DNA from: Ruminococcaceae bacterium UBA866
Lineage (GTDB): Bacteria > Bacillota > Clostridia > Oscillospirales > Ruminococcaceae
Direction of reading: 5' to 3'
NCBI GenBank assembly: GCA_002295325.1
Contig: DBGA01000064.1
Location: 19,657 to 25,039, forward strand
Length of the DNA stretch: 5,383 bases
Shown piece by piece: positions 1-5,383 of the stretch (within the stretch, counting starts at the first letter, position 1; each line of letters opens with the position of its first letter). Position numbers and translations under genes: made by a program. Under the pieces are notes generated by a model. The model was not told the DNA's origin. It was given only the letters and a program-made list of their open reading frames with translations, and did not search any database.

Positions 1-23
1 GTTTAATTACATTGAGTGGTATT

Positions 24-108
24 GTAGGGGCAGTCCTTGTGTCTGCCCGTTCGTTATCCGCAACAAATCGTTCCGATTGACGGGTGATTGGTGGGCGGTC
101 ACTCCTAC
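24..108. repeat. GTAGGGG-type palindromic intergenic element, copy 1 (overlaps the murD 3' end)
   Basis: Short non-coding element bounded by imperfect inverted ends: GTAGGGG at 24-30 pairs with CTCCTAC at 102-108 (seven pairs, one G-U). Inside are a hairpin GGGCAG (28-33)/CTGCCC (43-48) and a hairpin AATCG (66-70)/CGATT (74-78). The right half, from CAAATCG at 64 to CCTAC at 108 (45 bases), resembles the 43-base half-element at 2998-3040: same start, same GGGCGG core, same CTAC end. The right terminus covers the murD stop codon. No open reading frame or transposase is present, so if mobile it would be a non-autonomous MITE-like repeat. The rest of 1-104 shows nothing else recognisable. There is no U-tract, so it is not a canonical terminator for murD. 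Confidence 0.6.
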
Positions 109-1493
109 GCCATTCCCTCTAAAATTTTCTTGAAATGTTGACCTCGTTGCTCGAAGTTTTTGTATAAATCAAAGCTTGCAGAGGCTGGGCTTAAACTTAC
201 AATGTCACCCTCAACCGCAAGTTTTCTTGCAGTTTCTACTGCCTCTTCAAGGGTATTCACATTGACAATTTGCAACTCACTGCCCATAAATTTATCACAG
301 CACCGCACTGCCTCTTCAATCTTTTGGGCAGTTGCACCAAGCAAAATTAGGATTTTCACCCTCTCGCAAAGCACTGGTGCCAATGGCTCATAGGGAATTT
401 TTTTGTCGTAACCCCCAGCAATAATAATCAGCCTTTGGTCAAACGCATTTAACCCTGCAATGGTTCTTGTTGGGCTGGTTGCAATGGAATCGTTATAATA
501 GCGAACCCCGTCAATGGTTTTTACATACTCAATGCGGTGTTCTACGCCACCAAACTGGGTTGCAACCTGAATGATTGCCTCATCGCCAACCTCACCGTTT
601 ACAGCGGCGATTGCACCAAGATAGTTTTCAACATTATGCATACCCGGCAGTTTAATCTCGCTCTTATGCAAAATTTTATTTTCAACGGAATTTTGCACTC
701 TTACTAGATAGCCATCTTTATCAAGATAAGTTCCGTTATAAGGTGCAGATTTGATTGAAAAGTAGCAATCCTCTCCACGAATTAGGTGAGCAAGCTTGAA
801 GGTTTCCTCATTGTCCATATTCAAAACGGTACGTGAAAACGCATTTTGGTGCGCAATCAAATTTACCTTAGCCGAAATATATTCCTCCATGTCCTTATGA
901 ACATCAAGGTGATTTGGTGCAATATTTGTAATCACAGCCACATCTGGCGAGCGGCGCATAGAAATCAGCTGAAAGCTCGAAACTTCAACCACGCAAATGT
1001 CTCCCTCGTTAATTTCCTCAACGATAGGCAGCAATGCCTTGCCGATATTTCCACCAACATGGACAGTTTTACCCTGTGCCTTTAACATTTCGCCAATGAG
1101 GGTGGTTGAGGTGGTTTTTCCATCTGAGCCAGTAACTCCGTAAATCTTACAAGGGCAAATTTCAAAAAACACTTCCATTTCACTTGTAATGATAACGCCG
1201 TTTCTTCTTGCCTCGGTCAGTTTATCAGACAAAAAATAAAGTCCGGGTGTTCTGAAAATGATGTCAAAGTCATTTAGACTTTCAAGATAGTCCTGCCCCA
1301 GCAAAAACTTTGCAGATAAAGACTTGAGGGTTTCATATTGCTCCCCCAAATCAGCAATTTCTCTTTTATCCAAAACTGTAACGTCTATGCCTTTTTTTAG
1401 CAGTAGGCAAATCAAATCAAAATGGCTTACTCCAAGTCCGATAATGCCGACCTTTTTGTCCTTTAAACTCTTAAAAAATTCTACTCTATTCAC
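105..1493 (-). CDS. murD: UDP-N-acetylmuramoyl-L-alanine--D-glutamate ligase MurD
   Basis: Cytoplasmic Mur ligase that adds D-glutamate to UDP-MurNAc-L-Ala using ATP, the second amino acid step of the peptidoglycan stem peptide. The 462 residues fit the usual MurD length and the three-domain plan. The N-terminal Rossmann-like domain has GIIGLGVS at 16-23. The central ATPase domain has P-loop GVTGSDGKTT at 119-128, EVSSFQL at 170-176 and NIAPNHLDVHKDMEEY at 190-205, with K209 the likely carbamylated lysine. HNVENYLGA (286-294) and GVEHRIE (316-322) mark the junction to the C-terminal ligand domain, which has NDSIATSPTRT (334-344) and SPASASFDLYKNFEQRG (435-451). MurD rather than MurC/E/F is chosen from the C-terminal SPASASFD..KNFEQRG signature and the N-terminal domain. 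The start codon is GTG, supported by AAGGAG ten bases upstream. The gene is divergent from asnA and is not visibly in an operon here. Its last Ala codon and stop lie in a repeat element. Confidence 0.95.
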   Translation of the reverse strand: MNRVEFFKSLKDKKVGIIGLGVSHFDLICLLLKKGIDVTVLDKREIADLGEQYETLKSLSAKFLLGQDYLESLNDFDIIFRTPGLYFLSDKLTEARRNGVIITSEMEVFFEICPCKIYGVTGSDGKTTSTTLIGEMLKAQGKTVHVGGNIGKALLPIVEEINEGDICVVEVSSFQLISMRRSPDVAVITNIAPNHLDVHKDMEEYISAKVNLIAHQNAFSRTVLNMDNEETFKLAHLIRGEDCYFSIKSAPYNGTYLDKDGYLVRVQNSVENKILHKSEIKLPGMHNVENYLGAIAAVNGEVGDEAIIQVATQFGGVEHRIEYVKTIDGVRYYNDSIATSPTRTIAGLNAFDQRLIIIAGGYDKKIPYEPLAPVLCERVKILILLGATAQKIEEAVRCCDKFMGSELQIVNVNTLEEAVETARKLAVEGDIVSLSPASASFDLYKNFEQRGQHFKKILEGMA

Positions 1494-1503
1494 TAGGCTG
1501 TCA

Positions 1504-1509
1504 CTCCTT
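1504..1509 (-). promoter_or_regulatory. murD ribosome binding site, deciding a GTG start
   Basis: On the minus strand AAGGAG lies ten bases before the GTG at 1493-1491. No ATG in frame lies between this site and the conserved N-terminal KVGIIGLG segment, so GTG is the most probable initiation codon. The spacing is slightly long. Confidence 0.7.
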
Positions 1510-1530
1510 AAAAAAATTCTAACTTATACT

Positions 1531-1559
1531 ATTATACTAAGCATTTTTGTAATTATCAA
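1531..1559 (-). promoter_or_regulatory. sigma-A type promoter of murD
   Basis: Read on the minus strand, TTGATA (1559-1554) is followed after exactly 17 bases by TATAAT (1536-1531). The -10 is a perfect consensus and the -35 differs at one position. Transcription would start near 1524, giving a leader of about 30 bases that contains the AAGGAG site. This is a strong constitutive-looking promoter, expected for a cell-wall gene. Placement is by consensus match only. Confidence 0.7.
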
Positions 1560-1575
1560 GAACCTATGCTAATAT
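1547..1575 (+). promoter_or_regulatory. possible plus-strand promoter for a long asnA leader
   Basis: TTGTAA (1547-1552), a 17-base spacer ending in TGC, then TAATAT (1570-1575) resembles an extended -10 promoter. The -10 hexamer is imperfect. If used, the transcript would begin near 1582 and carry about 380 bases of leader, including the second GTAGGGG element and the hairpins at 1694-1886. It overlaps the -35 and spacer of the murD promoter on the other strand, so the two could not easily be occupied at once. A weaker competing candidate lies at 1852-1880. Confidence 0.3.
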
Positions 1576-1591
1576 AGTTTAAGATGCTTGT

Positions 1592-1644
1592 TGTAGGGGG
1601 GATTCTATCTCCGCACTCGGGTTGCATGATATGCAACCCCTACA
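1592..1644. repeat. GTAGGGG-type palindromic element, copy 2
   Basis: A compact 53-base element with perfect 8-base inverted ends, TGTAGGGG (1592-1599) and CCCCTACA (1637-1644). It holds two internal hairpins: GGGGAT/ATCTCC around a TCT loop (about 1597-1612, one G-U pair) and GGGTTGCAT (1619-1627)/ATGCAACCC (1631-1639) around GAT. Folded as RNA or extruded DNA it could form a three-way junction, although the outer stem competes with the second hairpin for 1637-1639. It sits in the murD-asnA divergent spacer and shares its terminal sequence with copies 1 and 3. It has no coding potential beyond a 26-codon frame lacking a ribosome binding site. Confidence 0.6.
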
Positions 1645-1782
1645 GCCCAATTCGCCTTTTTTGAAAGTGTAGAGCATAAAACTTGCAAAAAACCACAATT
1701 AACCAGTTGTGATTAAATGACTAAAATAAAAATAGCTAAACAATCAAACCCACATCTAAATGAGTATGGTTAAAAGGTAAAA

Positions 1783-1837
1783 AATAGTAGTGTACCGCCC
1801 GTTTTTCTTGCAAAGGCAAGGATAAAATGCTACTATT
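1783..1837 (+). other. strong two-tier RNA hairpin in the asnA leader
   Basis: AATAGTAGTGT (1783-1793) pairs with ATGCTACTATT (1827-1837): eight Watson-Crick pairs, two G-U pairs and a closing T-A. An inner stem TTCTTGC (1805-1811)/GCAAGGA (1816-1822) is capped by an AAAG loop. The two stems are separated by a lopsided internal loop with a C-rich 5' side, ACCGCCCGTTT (1794-1804), and a short A-rich 3' side. C-rich sequence stands out in this AT-rich spacer. The shape loosely recalls a T-box antiterminator, but the tRNA-pairing UGGN bulge is absent. Function unknown. Confidence 0.45.
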
Positions 1838-1851
1838 AAACCTAAGATGCT

Positions 1852-1880
1852 TTTACAGTTTAATCGGAAAAATTTATTAA
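1852..1880 (+). promoter_or_regulatory. alternative candidate asnA promoter
   Basis: TTTACA (1852-1857), a 17-base spacer, then TATTAA (1875-1880). The -35 differs from consensus at one base and the -10 at two. A start near 1887 would give a leader of about 75 bases without the large hairpin. The hexamers coincide with the arms of an inverted repeat (1855-1861/1880-1886), which could be an operator or could be chance in AT-rich DNA. Confidence 0.35.
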
Positions 1881-1961
1881 AACTGTCGATTATTGCTTCT
1901 GTTAAAGCTGCTGGTATTTCTTTTGTAAAAATCAAAAAATGAAACGAAAGGGGTCAAGATT

Positions 1962-2975
1962 ATGAGTAAAACAAATCTCATCTTACCCGAGGGTTACTCC
2001 TCGTTATTAAACATTCTGGACACTGAAATCGCGATTAAAACTGTAAAAGATGGTTTTGAGCGAAATCTCTCAAAGAACTTAAATTTAACAAGGGTATCAG
2101 CACCACTATTCGTTAGCGAAAACTCAGGCTTAAATGATGATTTAAACGGAGTTGAACGTGCTGTTAGTTTTGACATAAAAGATATTGGCGAGAATGTAGC
2201 AATTGTTCATTCCCTTGCGAAATGGAAACGCTTGGTGCTAAAACGCTATGGCTTTGAAAGCGATAAAGGGCTTTATACCGATATGAACGCAATCAGACGT
2301 GACGAGGAACTTGACAATCTCCATTCAGTTTATGTTGACCAATGGGATTGGGAAAAAATCATCACAGCTGACACCAGAAACTTTAATAACCTCAAAGCGA
2401 CTGTTCGTGACATTGTATCTGCTTTGGTTGAAAGCGAGGCTGCACTAAACAAAAAGTTTCCACAACTGAAACCATTTATCTGCCCTGAGGTGTTTTTTAT
2501 CACTTCACAGGAGCTACTTGATACATATCCAACCCTTACCCCAAAAGAGCGTGAGGACGCAATCACAAAAGAGCACAAAACTGTTTTCATCATGCAAATT
2601 GGTGACAAGCTAAGCAATGGTGAAAGACACGACGGACGTGCACCTGACTATGATGATTGGACACTAAACGGAGATTTGCTTTTGTGGTATCCTCTGCTTG
2701 ACCGTTCGATTGAGGTTTCCTCAATGGGAATTCGTGTTGACGTTCCTGCCCTTGATTATCAGCTAAACGCATCAAACTGCAACAGCCGCAGAGAACTTCC
2801 TTTCCACAAGGCATTGCTAAATAACGAGTTACCCCTAACAATGGGTGGTGGTATCGGGCAATCAAGAATTTGCATGATACTCTTGCAAAAAGCACACATC
2901 GGCGAGGTGCAAGCTTCAAGCTGGTCAACTGATATGATTGACGAATGTGCACAACATGGAATTACGTTGCTGTAA
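1962..2975 (+). CDS. asnA: aspartate--ammonia ligase (asparagine synthetase A)
   Basis: Cytoplasmic enzyme that makes L-asparagine from L-aspartate, free ammonia and ATP, releasing AMP and pyrophosphate. It does not use glutamine, unlike AsnB. The protein has 337 residues, close to the roughly 330 of E. coli AsnA, and looks complete. The fold is that of a class II aminoacyl-tRNA synthetase core. Recognisable family segments are LPEGY (8-12), SLAKWKR (84-90), the RRDEELDNLHSVYVDQWDWE stretch (112-131), RAPDYDDW (226-233), EVSSMGIRVD (251-260) and the nucleotide-binding MGGGIGQSR (294-302, class II motif 3-like arginine). The ATG is supported by GAAAGGGG at 1946-1953. It is followed on the same strand by glnN after 170 bases containing repeat hairpins, so cotranscription is possible but unproven. 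No T-box for tRNA-Asn control was found upstream. Confidence 0.96.
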   Translation: MSKTNLILPEGYSSLLNILDTEIAIKTVKDGFERNLSKNLNLTRVSAPLFVSENSGLNDDLNGVERAVSFDIKDIGENVAIVHSLAKWKRLVLKRYGFESDKGLYTDMNAIRRDEELDNLHSVYVDQWDWEKIITADTRNFNNLKATVRDIVSALVESEAALNKKFPQLKPFICPEVFFITSQELLDTYPTLTPKEREDAITKEHKTVFIMQIGDKLSNGERHDGRAPDYDDWTLNGDLLLWYPLLDRSIEVSSMGIRVDVPALDYQLNASNCNSRRELPFHKALLNNELPLTMGGGIGQSRICMILLQKAHIGEVQASSWSTDMIDECAQHGITLL

Positions 2976-2997
2976 TCAATACAGATTGCAACAAACC

Positions 2998-3093
2998 CAA
3001 ATCGGTGGGTAATCCACGGGCGGATAATATTCGCCCCTACAACGAATAAATTAACGCGCAAACCCTGTAGGGGCGACCTGTGGTCGTCCGTCG
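2998..3093. repeat. two inverted GTAGGGG half-elements, copy 3, between asnA and glnN
   Basis: Two half-elements face each other. The first (2998-3040) begins CAAATCGG and ends CCCCTAC. It carries adjacent hairpins GTGGG/TCCAC (3005-3017) and GGGCGGAT (3018-3025)/ATTCGCCC (3029-3036). The second (3066-3093) begins TGTAGGGG and carries GGGCGACC (3071-3078)/GGTCGTCC (3082-3089) with a TGT loop. In addition, TCGCCCCTACA (3031-3041) and TGTAGGGGCGA (3066-3076) are a perfect 11-base inverted repeat that competes with both local hairpins. No U-tract follows any stem, so these are not standard intrinsic terminators, though stable hairpins could affect message stability or readthrough into glnN. The remaining bases of 2976-3145 show no clear promoter. 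Confidence 0.6.
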
Positions 3094-3132
3094 GTGTATC
3101 ACAAAATAAAATTAAATCCCCACTAATATAAC

Positions 3133-3137
3133 GGAGG
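3133..3137 (+). promoter_or_regulatory. glnN ribosome binding site
   Basis: GGAGG (within GGAGGT) lies eight bases before the ATG at 3146. It closely matches the 16S rRNA 3' end and fixes the start of glnN. Confidence 0.8.
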
Positions 3138-3145
3138 TAAAAATA

Positions 3146-5230
3146 ATGTCTTTTGACTTTAATTCATTTGGCTGTATGGTGTTCAATGATAAGGCTATGA
3201 GTGAAAGGCTTCCACCTGACACTTATGCCTGTCTAAAGGAATCTATTGATGAGGGGTTATCCCTCCACCCAGAAATTGCTGATACTGTTGCAGAGGCAAT
3301 GAAAGACTGGGCAATCGAAAATGGTGCTACCCACTATACCCACTGGTTTCAGCCCATGACTAACATTACCGCCGGCAAGCATGACAGCTTTATTTCTCCA
3401 CAAAAAGACGGTAGCGTTATCCTAAACTTTAGAGGCAAGGAGCTTATCAAGGGCGAGCCTGATGCCTCAAGTTTCCCAAATGGTGGTCTTCGCAACACCT
3501 TTGAGGCAAGAGGATATACTGCTTGGGATTGCACTTCTCCTGCCTTTGTGAGAGAGGATACCCTTTATATCCCGACTGCATTTTGCTCTTATACCGGTGA
3601 GGCACTTGATGCAAAAACTCCGCTTTTACGCTCAATGTCGGTGATATCAGAGCAAGGCATGAGACTAATCAAGCTGTTTGGAAATCATACCTCAAAGAGA
3701 GTAAATGCAACTGTTGGCGCAGAACAGGAATACTTCCTTATCGACCGTGATATGTATGAAAAACGACTTGACCTTAAAATCTGTGGCAGAACATTGTTTG
3801 GTGCTCGTCCTCCAAAAGGACAGGAAATGGATGACCATTACTTTGGCAGAATTCGGCTAAAAGTCGCTGAATATATGCGTCAGCTTGATGCAGAACTTTG
3901 GAAGCTTGGAGTTTCCTCTAAGACAAAACACAACGAGGCCGCTCCTGCACAGCATGAGCTTGCTCCGATTTTTGACCCCGTTAATATCGCTTGTGACCAC
4001 AACCAATTGACCATGGAAATGATGCGTGTGATTGCAAAGAAAAATAATCTTGCTTGCTTGCTACATGAAAAGCCTTTTGCAAATGTCAACGGCTCGGGTA
4101 AGCACAACAACTGGTCGCTTTCCACAGATGATGGGTTTAATCTGCTTGAGCCTGGACGTACCCCCTACGAGAATATGCAATTTTTAATTATGCTTTCTGC
4201 AATTATTAAAGCAGTCGATACTCATGCCGATTTATTGCGTATGTCTGCTGCAGTTGTTGGAAATGACCATCGCTTGGGTGGGAATGAAGCACCTCCTGCT
4301 ATTATCTCTATCTTCCTTGGTGAACAACTAACCTCTGCACTGGAGCAGCTTGCAAACGGAAATAACCCTGCCTCAAAGCATCGTGACAAAATCCTTGAGG
4401 ATGTTGCCACCCTGCCTACAATCAAGAGGGATGACAGCGACAGAAACCGCACCTCACCTTTTGCCTTTACTGGGAACAAGTTTGAATTTAGGATGGTTGG
4501 CTCATCGGCATCAATTGCTTGTGCTAACTACGTTTTGAACACAATTGTTGCTGAGAGTTTGGATGAAATCTGTACAAGGCTTGAAAATTCAAGCGACTTT
4601 GATAGCGAAGTTCGTGCAATTATATCTGATATTTACAAGCAACATAATAGAATTATTTTTAATGGCAATAACTATACCACACAATGGGTTGATCTTGCAA
4701 AGGAACGTGGATTGCCTAACCTTTGTGATACAGTTGACTCTGCATCTGCAATGATAGCCGAAAAAAATATGGAAATGCTAATTAAATATAATATCTTGAC
4801 TAAGGTTGAGTGTGTATCTCGCTATGAGATTATGCTTGAAAACTATATAAAGGTTATTACTATTGAGGCTAACACCATGCTTGAGATGACAAAACGTCAA
4901 ATCTTACCTGCTGTTATTAAATTTGCAGGTGAAATGTCGAACAGCTATAACTCCCTAGTCAAAGCAAATTGCCCTAACAAAAATCTACAAGATATGGTTT
5001 TTAACCTTTCAAATAATATTAGCGAAATCTCAAATGCTTGCGACATTCTCGAAAAAGCTGTCACAAACCTACAAGATATCAGCGGAACACATGACATTGC
5101 AGTATCCTGTCGTGATAGCGTGAAAACGGCTATGGAGCGACTAAGATGCTCAGTTGATGCCACCGAGGTAATCGTTTCAAGTGAAGCTTGGCCTATGCCA
5201 AACTACACCGATTTATTGCATAGAGTGTAG
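3146..5230 (+). CDS. glnN: glutamine synthetase type III
   Basis: Makes L-glutamine from L-glutamate, ammonia and ATP, the entry reaction of ammonia assimilation. At 694 residues it fits type III enzymes (about 700) and is far longer than type I (about 450-470), which points to glnN rather than classical glnA. The N-terminal GSIII region has THWFQP (65-70) and the GGLRNTFEARGYTAWD stretch (113-128). The catalytic core has GAEQEYFL (191-198, metal-binding glutamates), NEAAPAQHELAPIF (263-276), HEKPFANVNGSGKHNNWS (307-324), NDHRLGGNEAPP (373-384) and RNRTSPFAFTGNKFEFR (433-449). The remaining C-terminal 240 residues look largely helical, as expected of the GSIII C-terminal region. All motifs are intact, with no truncation. 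A GGAGG site eight bases before the ATG fixes the start. It follows asnA and precedes a DUF4180-like gene by 39 bases. No GlnR/TnrA-type site was recognised upstream. Confidence 0.96.
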   Translation: MSFDFNSFGCMVFNDKAMSERLPPDTYACLKESIDEGLSLHPEIADTVAEAMKDWAIENGATHYTHWFQPMTNITAGKHDSFISPQKDGSVILNFRGKELIKGEPDASSFPNGGLRNTFEARGYTAWDCTSPAFVREDTLYIPTAFCSYTGEALDAKTPLLRSMSVISEQGMRLIKLFGNHTSKRVNATVGAEQEYFLIDRDMYEKRLDLKICGRTLFGARPPKGQEMDDHYFGRIRLKVAEYMRQLDAELWKLGVSSKTKHNEAAPAQHELAPIFDPVNIACDHNQLTMEMMRVIAKKNNLACLLHEKPFANVNGSGKHNNWSLSTDDGFNLLEPGRTPYENMQFLIMLSAIIKAVDTHADLLRMSAAVVGNDHRLGGNEAPPAIISIFLGEQLTSALEQLANGNNPASKHRDKILEDVATLPTIKRDDSDRNRTSPFAFTGNKFEFRMVGSSASIACANYVLNTIVAESLDEICTRLENSSDFDSEVRAIISDIYKQHNRIIFNGNNYTTQWVDLAKERGLPNLCDTVDSASAMIAEKNMEMLIKYNILTKVECVSRYEIMLENYIKVITIEANTMLEMTKRQILPAVIKFAGEMSNSYNSLVKANCPNKNLQDMVFNLSNNISEISNACDILEKAVTNLQDISGTHDIAVSCRDSVKTAMERLRCSVDATEVIVSSEAWPMPNYTDLLHRV

Positions 5231-5235
5231 ATATG

Positions 5236-5254
5236 AAATTTGTATCACAAATTT
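5236..5254 (+). other. small AT-rich hairpin in the glnN-DUF4180 spacer
   Basis: AAATTTGT (5236-5243) and ACAAATTT (5247-5254) form a perfect 8-base stem with an ATC loop. It lies five bases after the glnN stop codon and ends four bases before the AGGAGG of the next gene. There is no following U-tract, so it is not a normal terminator. It could be a processing or stability element at the glnN 3' end, or a palindromic protein site. Its AT-rich stem is only moderately stable. Confidence 0.4.
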
Positions 5255-5269
5255 AGTTAGGAGGAAAAC

Positions 5270-5383
5270 ATGAATATAGAAAATATTGTGGACGAGGGCG
5301 TAAATATTGCAGCTATTTTCAGTAAGGAAGTAATCATAACGGATGTTCAATCTGCATTAGACTTGATCGCGACGGTAAACTAT
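5270..5383 (+). CDS. DUF4180-like protein, 5' part only (cut by window edge)
   Basis: An open frame of 38 codons runs to the end of the window without a stop. It starts at ATG with AGGAGG (5259-5264) five bases upstream, which is strong support for translation. The N-terminal sequence, with KEVIITDVQSALDLIATVNY at 19-38, resembles from memory the start of DUF4180 proteins: about 120 residues, soluble, function unknown, typically a short beta hairpin followed by a 'sALDLia' helix. It begins 39 bases after glnN in the same direction, so it is probably cotranscribed with it. The family assignment rests on 38 residues and needs the full sequence. No signal peptide or membrane segment is seen in the visible part. 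Confidence 0.6.
   Translation, partial: MNIENIVDEGVNIAAIFSKEVIITDVQSALDLIATVNY

Larger units (their letters stand above)
1645..1961 (+). other. AT-rich, hairpin-containing spacer; probable asnA 5' leader
   Basis: No gene of normal length is seen in these 317 bases. Three hairpins can be drawn on the plus strand: CACAATT (1694-1700)/AGTTGTG (1705-1711) with an AACC loop; a long one at 1783-1837; and ACAGTTT (1855-1861)/AAACTGT (1880-1886). No T-box core (AGGGTGGNACCGCG), no known riboswitch consensus and no U-tract terminator was recognised. asnA itself is preceded by GAAAGGGG at 1946-1953, eight bases before its ATG. Whether the hairpins belong to a regulatory leader, a small RNA or neither cannot be decided from one sequence. 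Confidence 0.4.

Noticed and set aside
1584..1664. 26-codon frame starting at ATG 1584 through the repeat element
   Set aside because: No ribosome binding site, and nearly all of it lies in palindromic repeat sequence; it ends at a chance TGA.
1785..1805. T-box leader for asnA (tagtgtACCGCccg resembles the AGGGTGGNACCGCG core)
   Set aside because: The UGGN segment needed to pair with the tRNA acceptor end is missing, no Stem I with a specifier loop is recognisable upstream, and there is no downstream terminator.
1690..1890. ANTAR-type dual hairpins with AnnGnn hexaloops, or GlnR/TnrA box (TGTNA-N7-TNACA)
   Set aside because: The visible hairpins have 4-base or irregular loops and no matching dyad was found, although these would have suited nitrogen genes.
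1636..1954. Possible pairing of ACCCCT (1636-1641) in the repeat with AGGGGT (1949-1954) at the asnA ribosome binding site
   Set aside because: Only six bases, about 300 bases apart, and any GTAGGGG element would offer this match.
2330..3061. Minus-strand open frames opposite asnA, and similar frames opposite glnN and murD
   Set aside because: They overlap clearly recognised enzymes in other frames, show no family resemblance and have no proper ribosome binding sites.
3018..3089. Intrinsic terminator after asnA
   Set aside because: The hairpins are GC-rich but none is followed by a run of T, so they do not fit a standard terminator.

Overview
The window carries ordinary chromosomal genes of a low-to-moderate GC Gram-positive bacterium. 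It is most likely an anaerobic Clostridia member of the Oscillospiraceae/Ruminococcaceae type. This is inferred from the clostridial style of MurD (P-loop GSDGKTT, NDSIATSPTRT), a type III glutamine synthetase, strong GGAGG ribosome binding sites, and GTAGGGG-type intergenic palindromes that I recall being common in such genomes. No database was searched, so the family-level placement is an inference.

Layout: positions 1-104 are non-coding and mostly filled by a GTAGGGG repeat element whose right end runs into the 3' end of murD. murD (105-1493, minus) encodes UDP-N-acetylmuramoyl-L-alanine--D-glutamate ligase. It starts at GTG behind an AAGGAG site and a near-consensus sigma-A promoter. A 468-base divergent spacer (1494-1961) follows. 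It holds a second GTAGGGG element (1592-1644) and an AT-rich, hairpin-containing tract that may be a long leader for asnA. asnA (1962-2975, plus) encodes ammonia-dependent asparagine synthetase. A 170-base spacer (2976-3145) contains two back-to-back GTAGGGG half-elements with mutually exclusive hairpins. glnN (3146-5230, plus) is a type III glutamine synthetase. After 39 bases with a small hairpin comes the start of a DUF4180-like gene (5270 onward), cut by the window edge.

How the genes relate: AsnA and GlnN both consume free ammonia and ATP to make amide amino acids (Asn and Gln), so the plus-strand group looks like a small ammonia-assimilation cluster. The DUF4180-like gene is probably cotranscribed with glnN and has no known function. 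murD is divergent and belongs to peptidoglycan synthesis, with no evident functional link beyond sharing the spacer. No mobile-element gene, CRISPR array, tRNA or rRNA is visible. I found no convincing new multi-gene system. The less ordinary parts are the repeat elements and the structured asnA leader.
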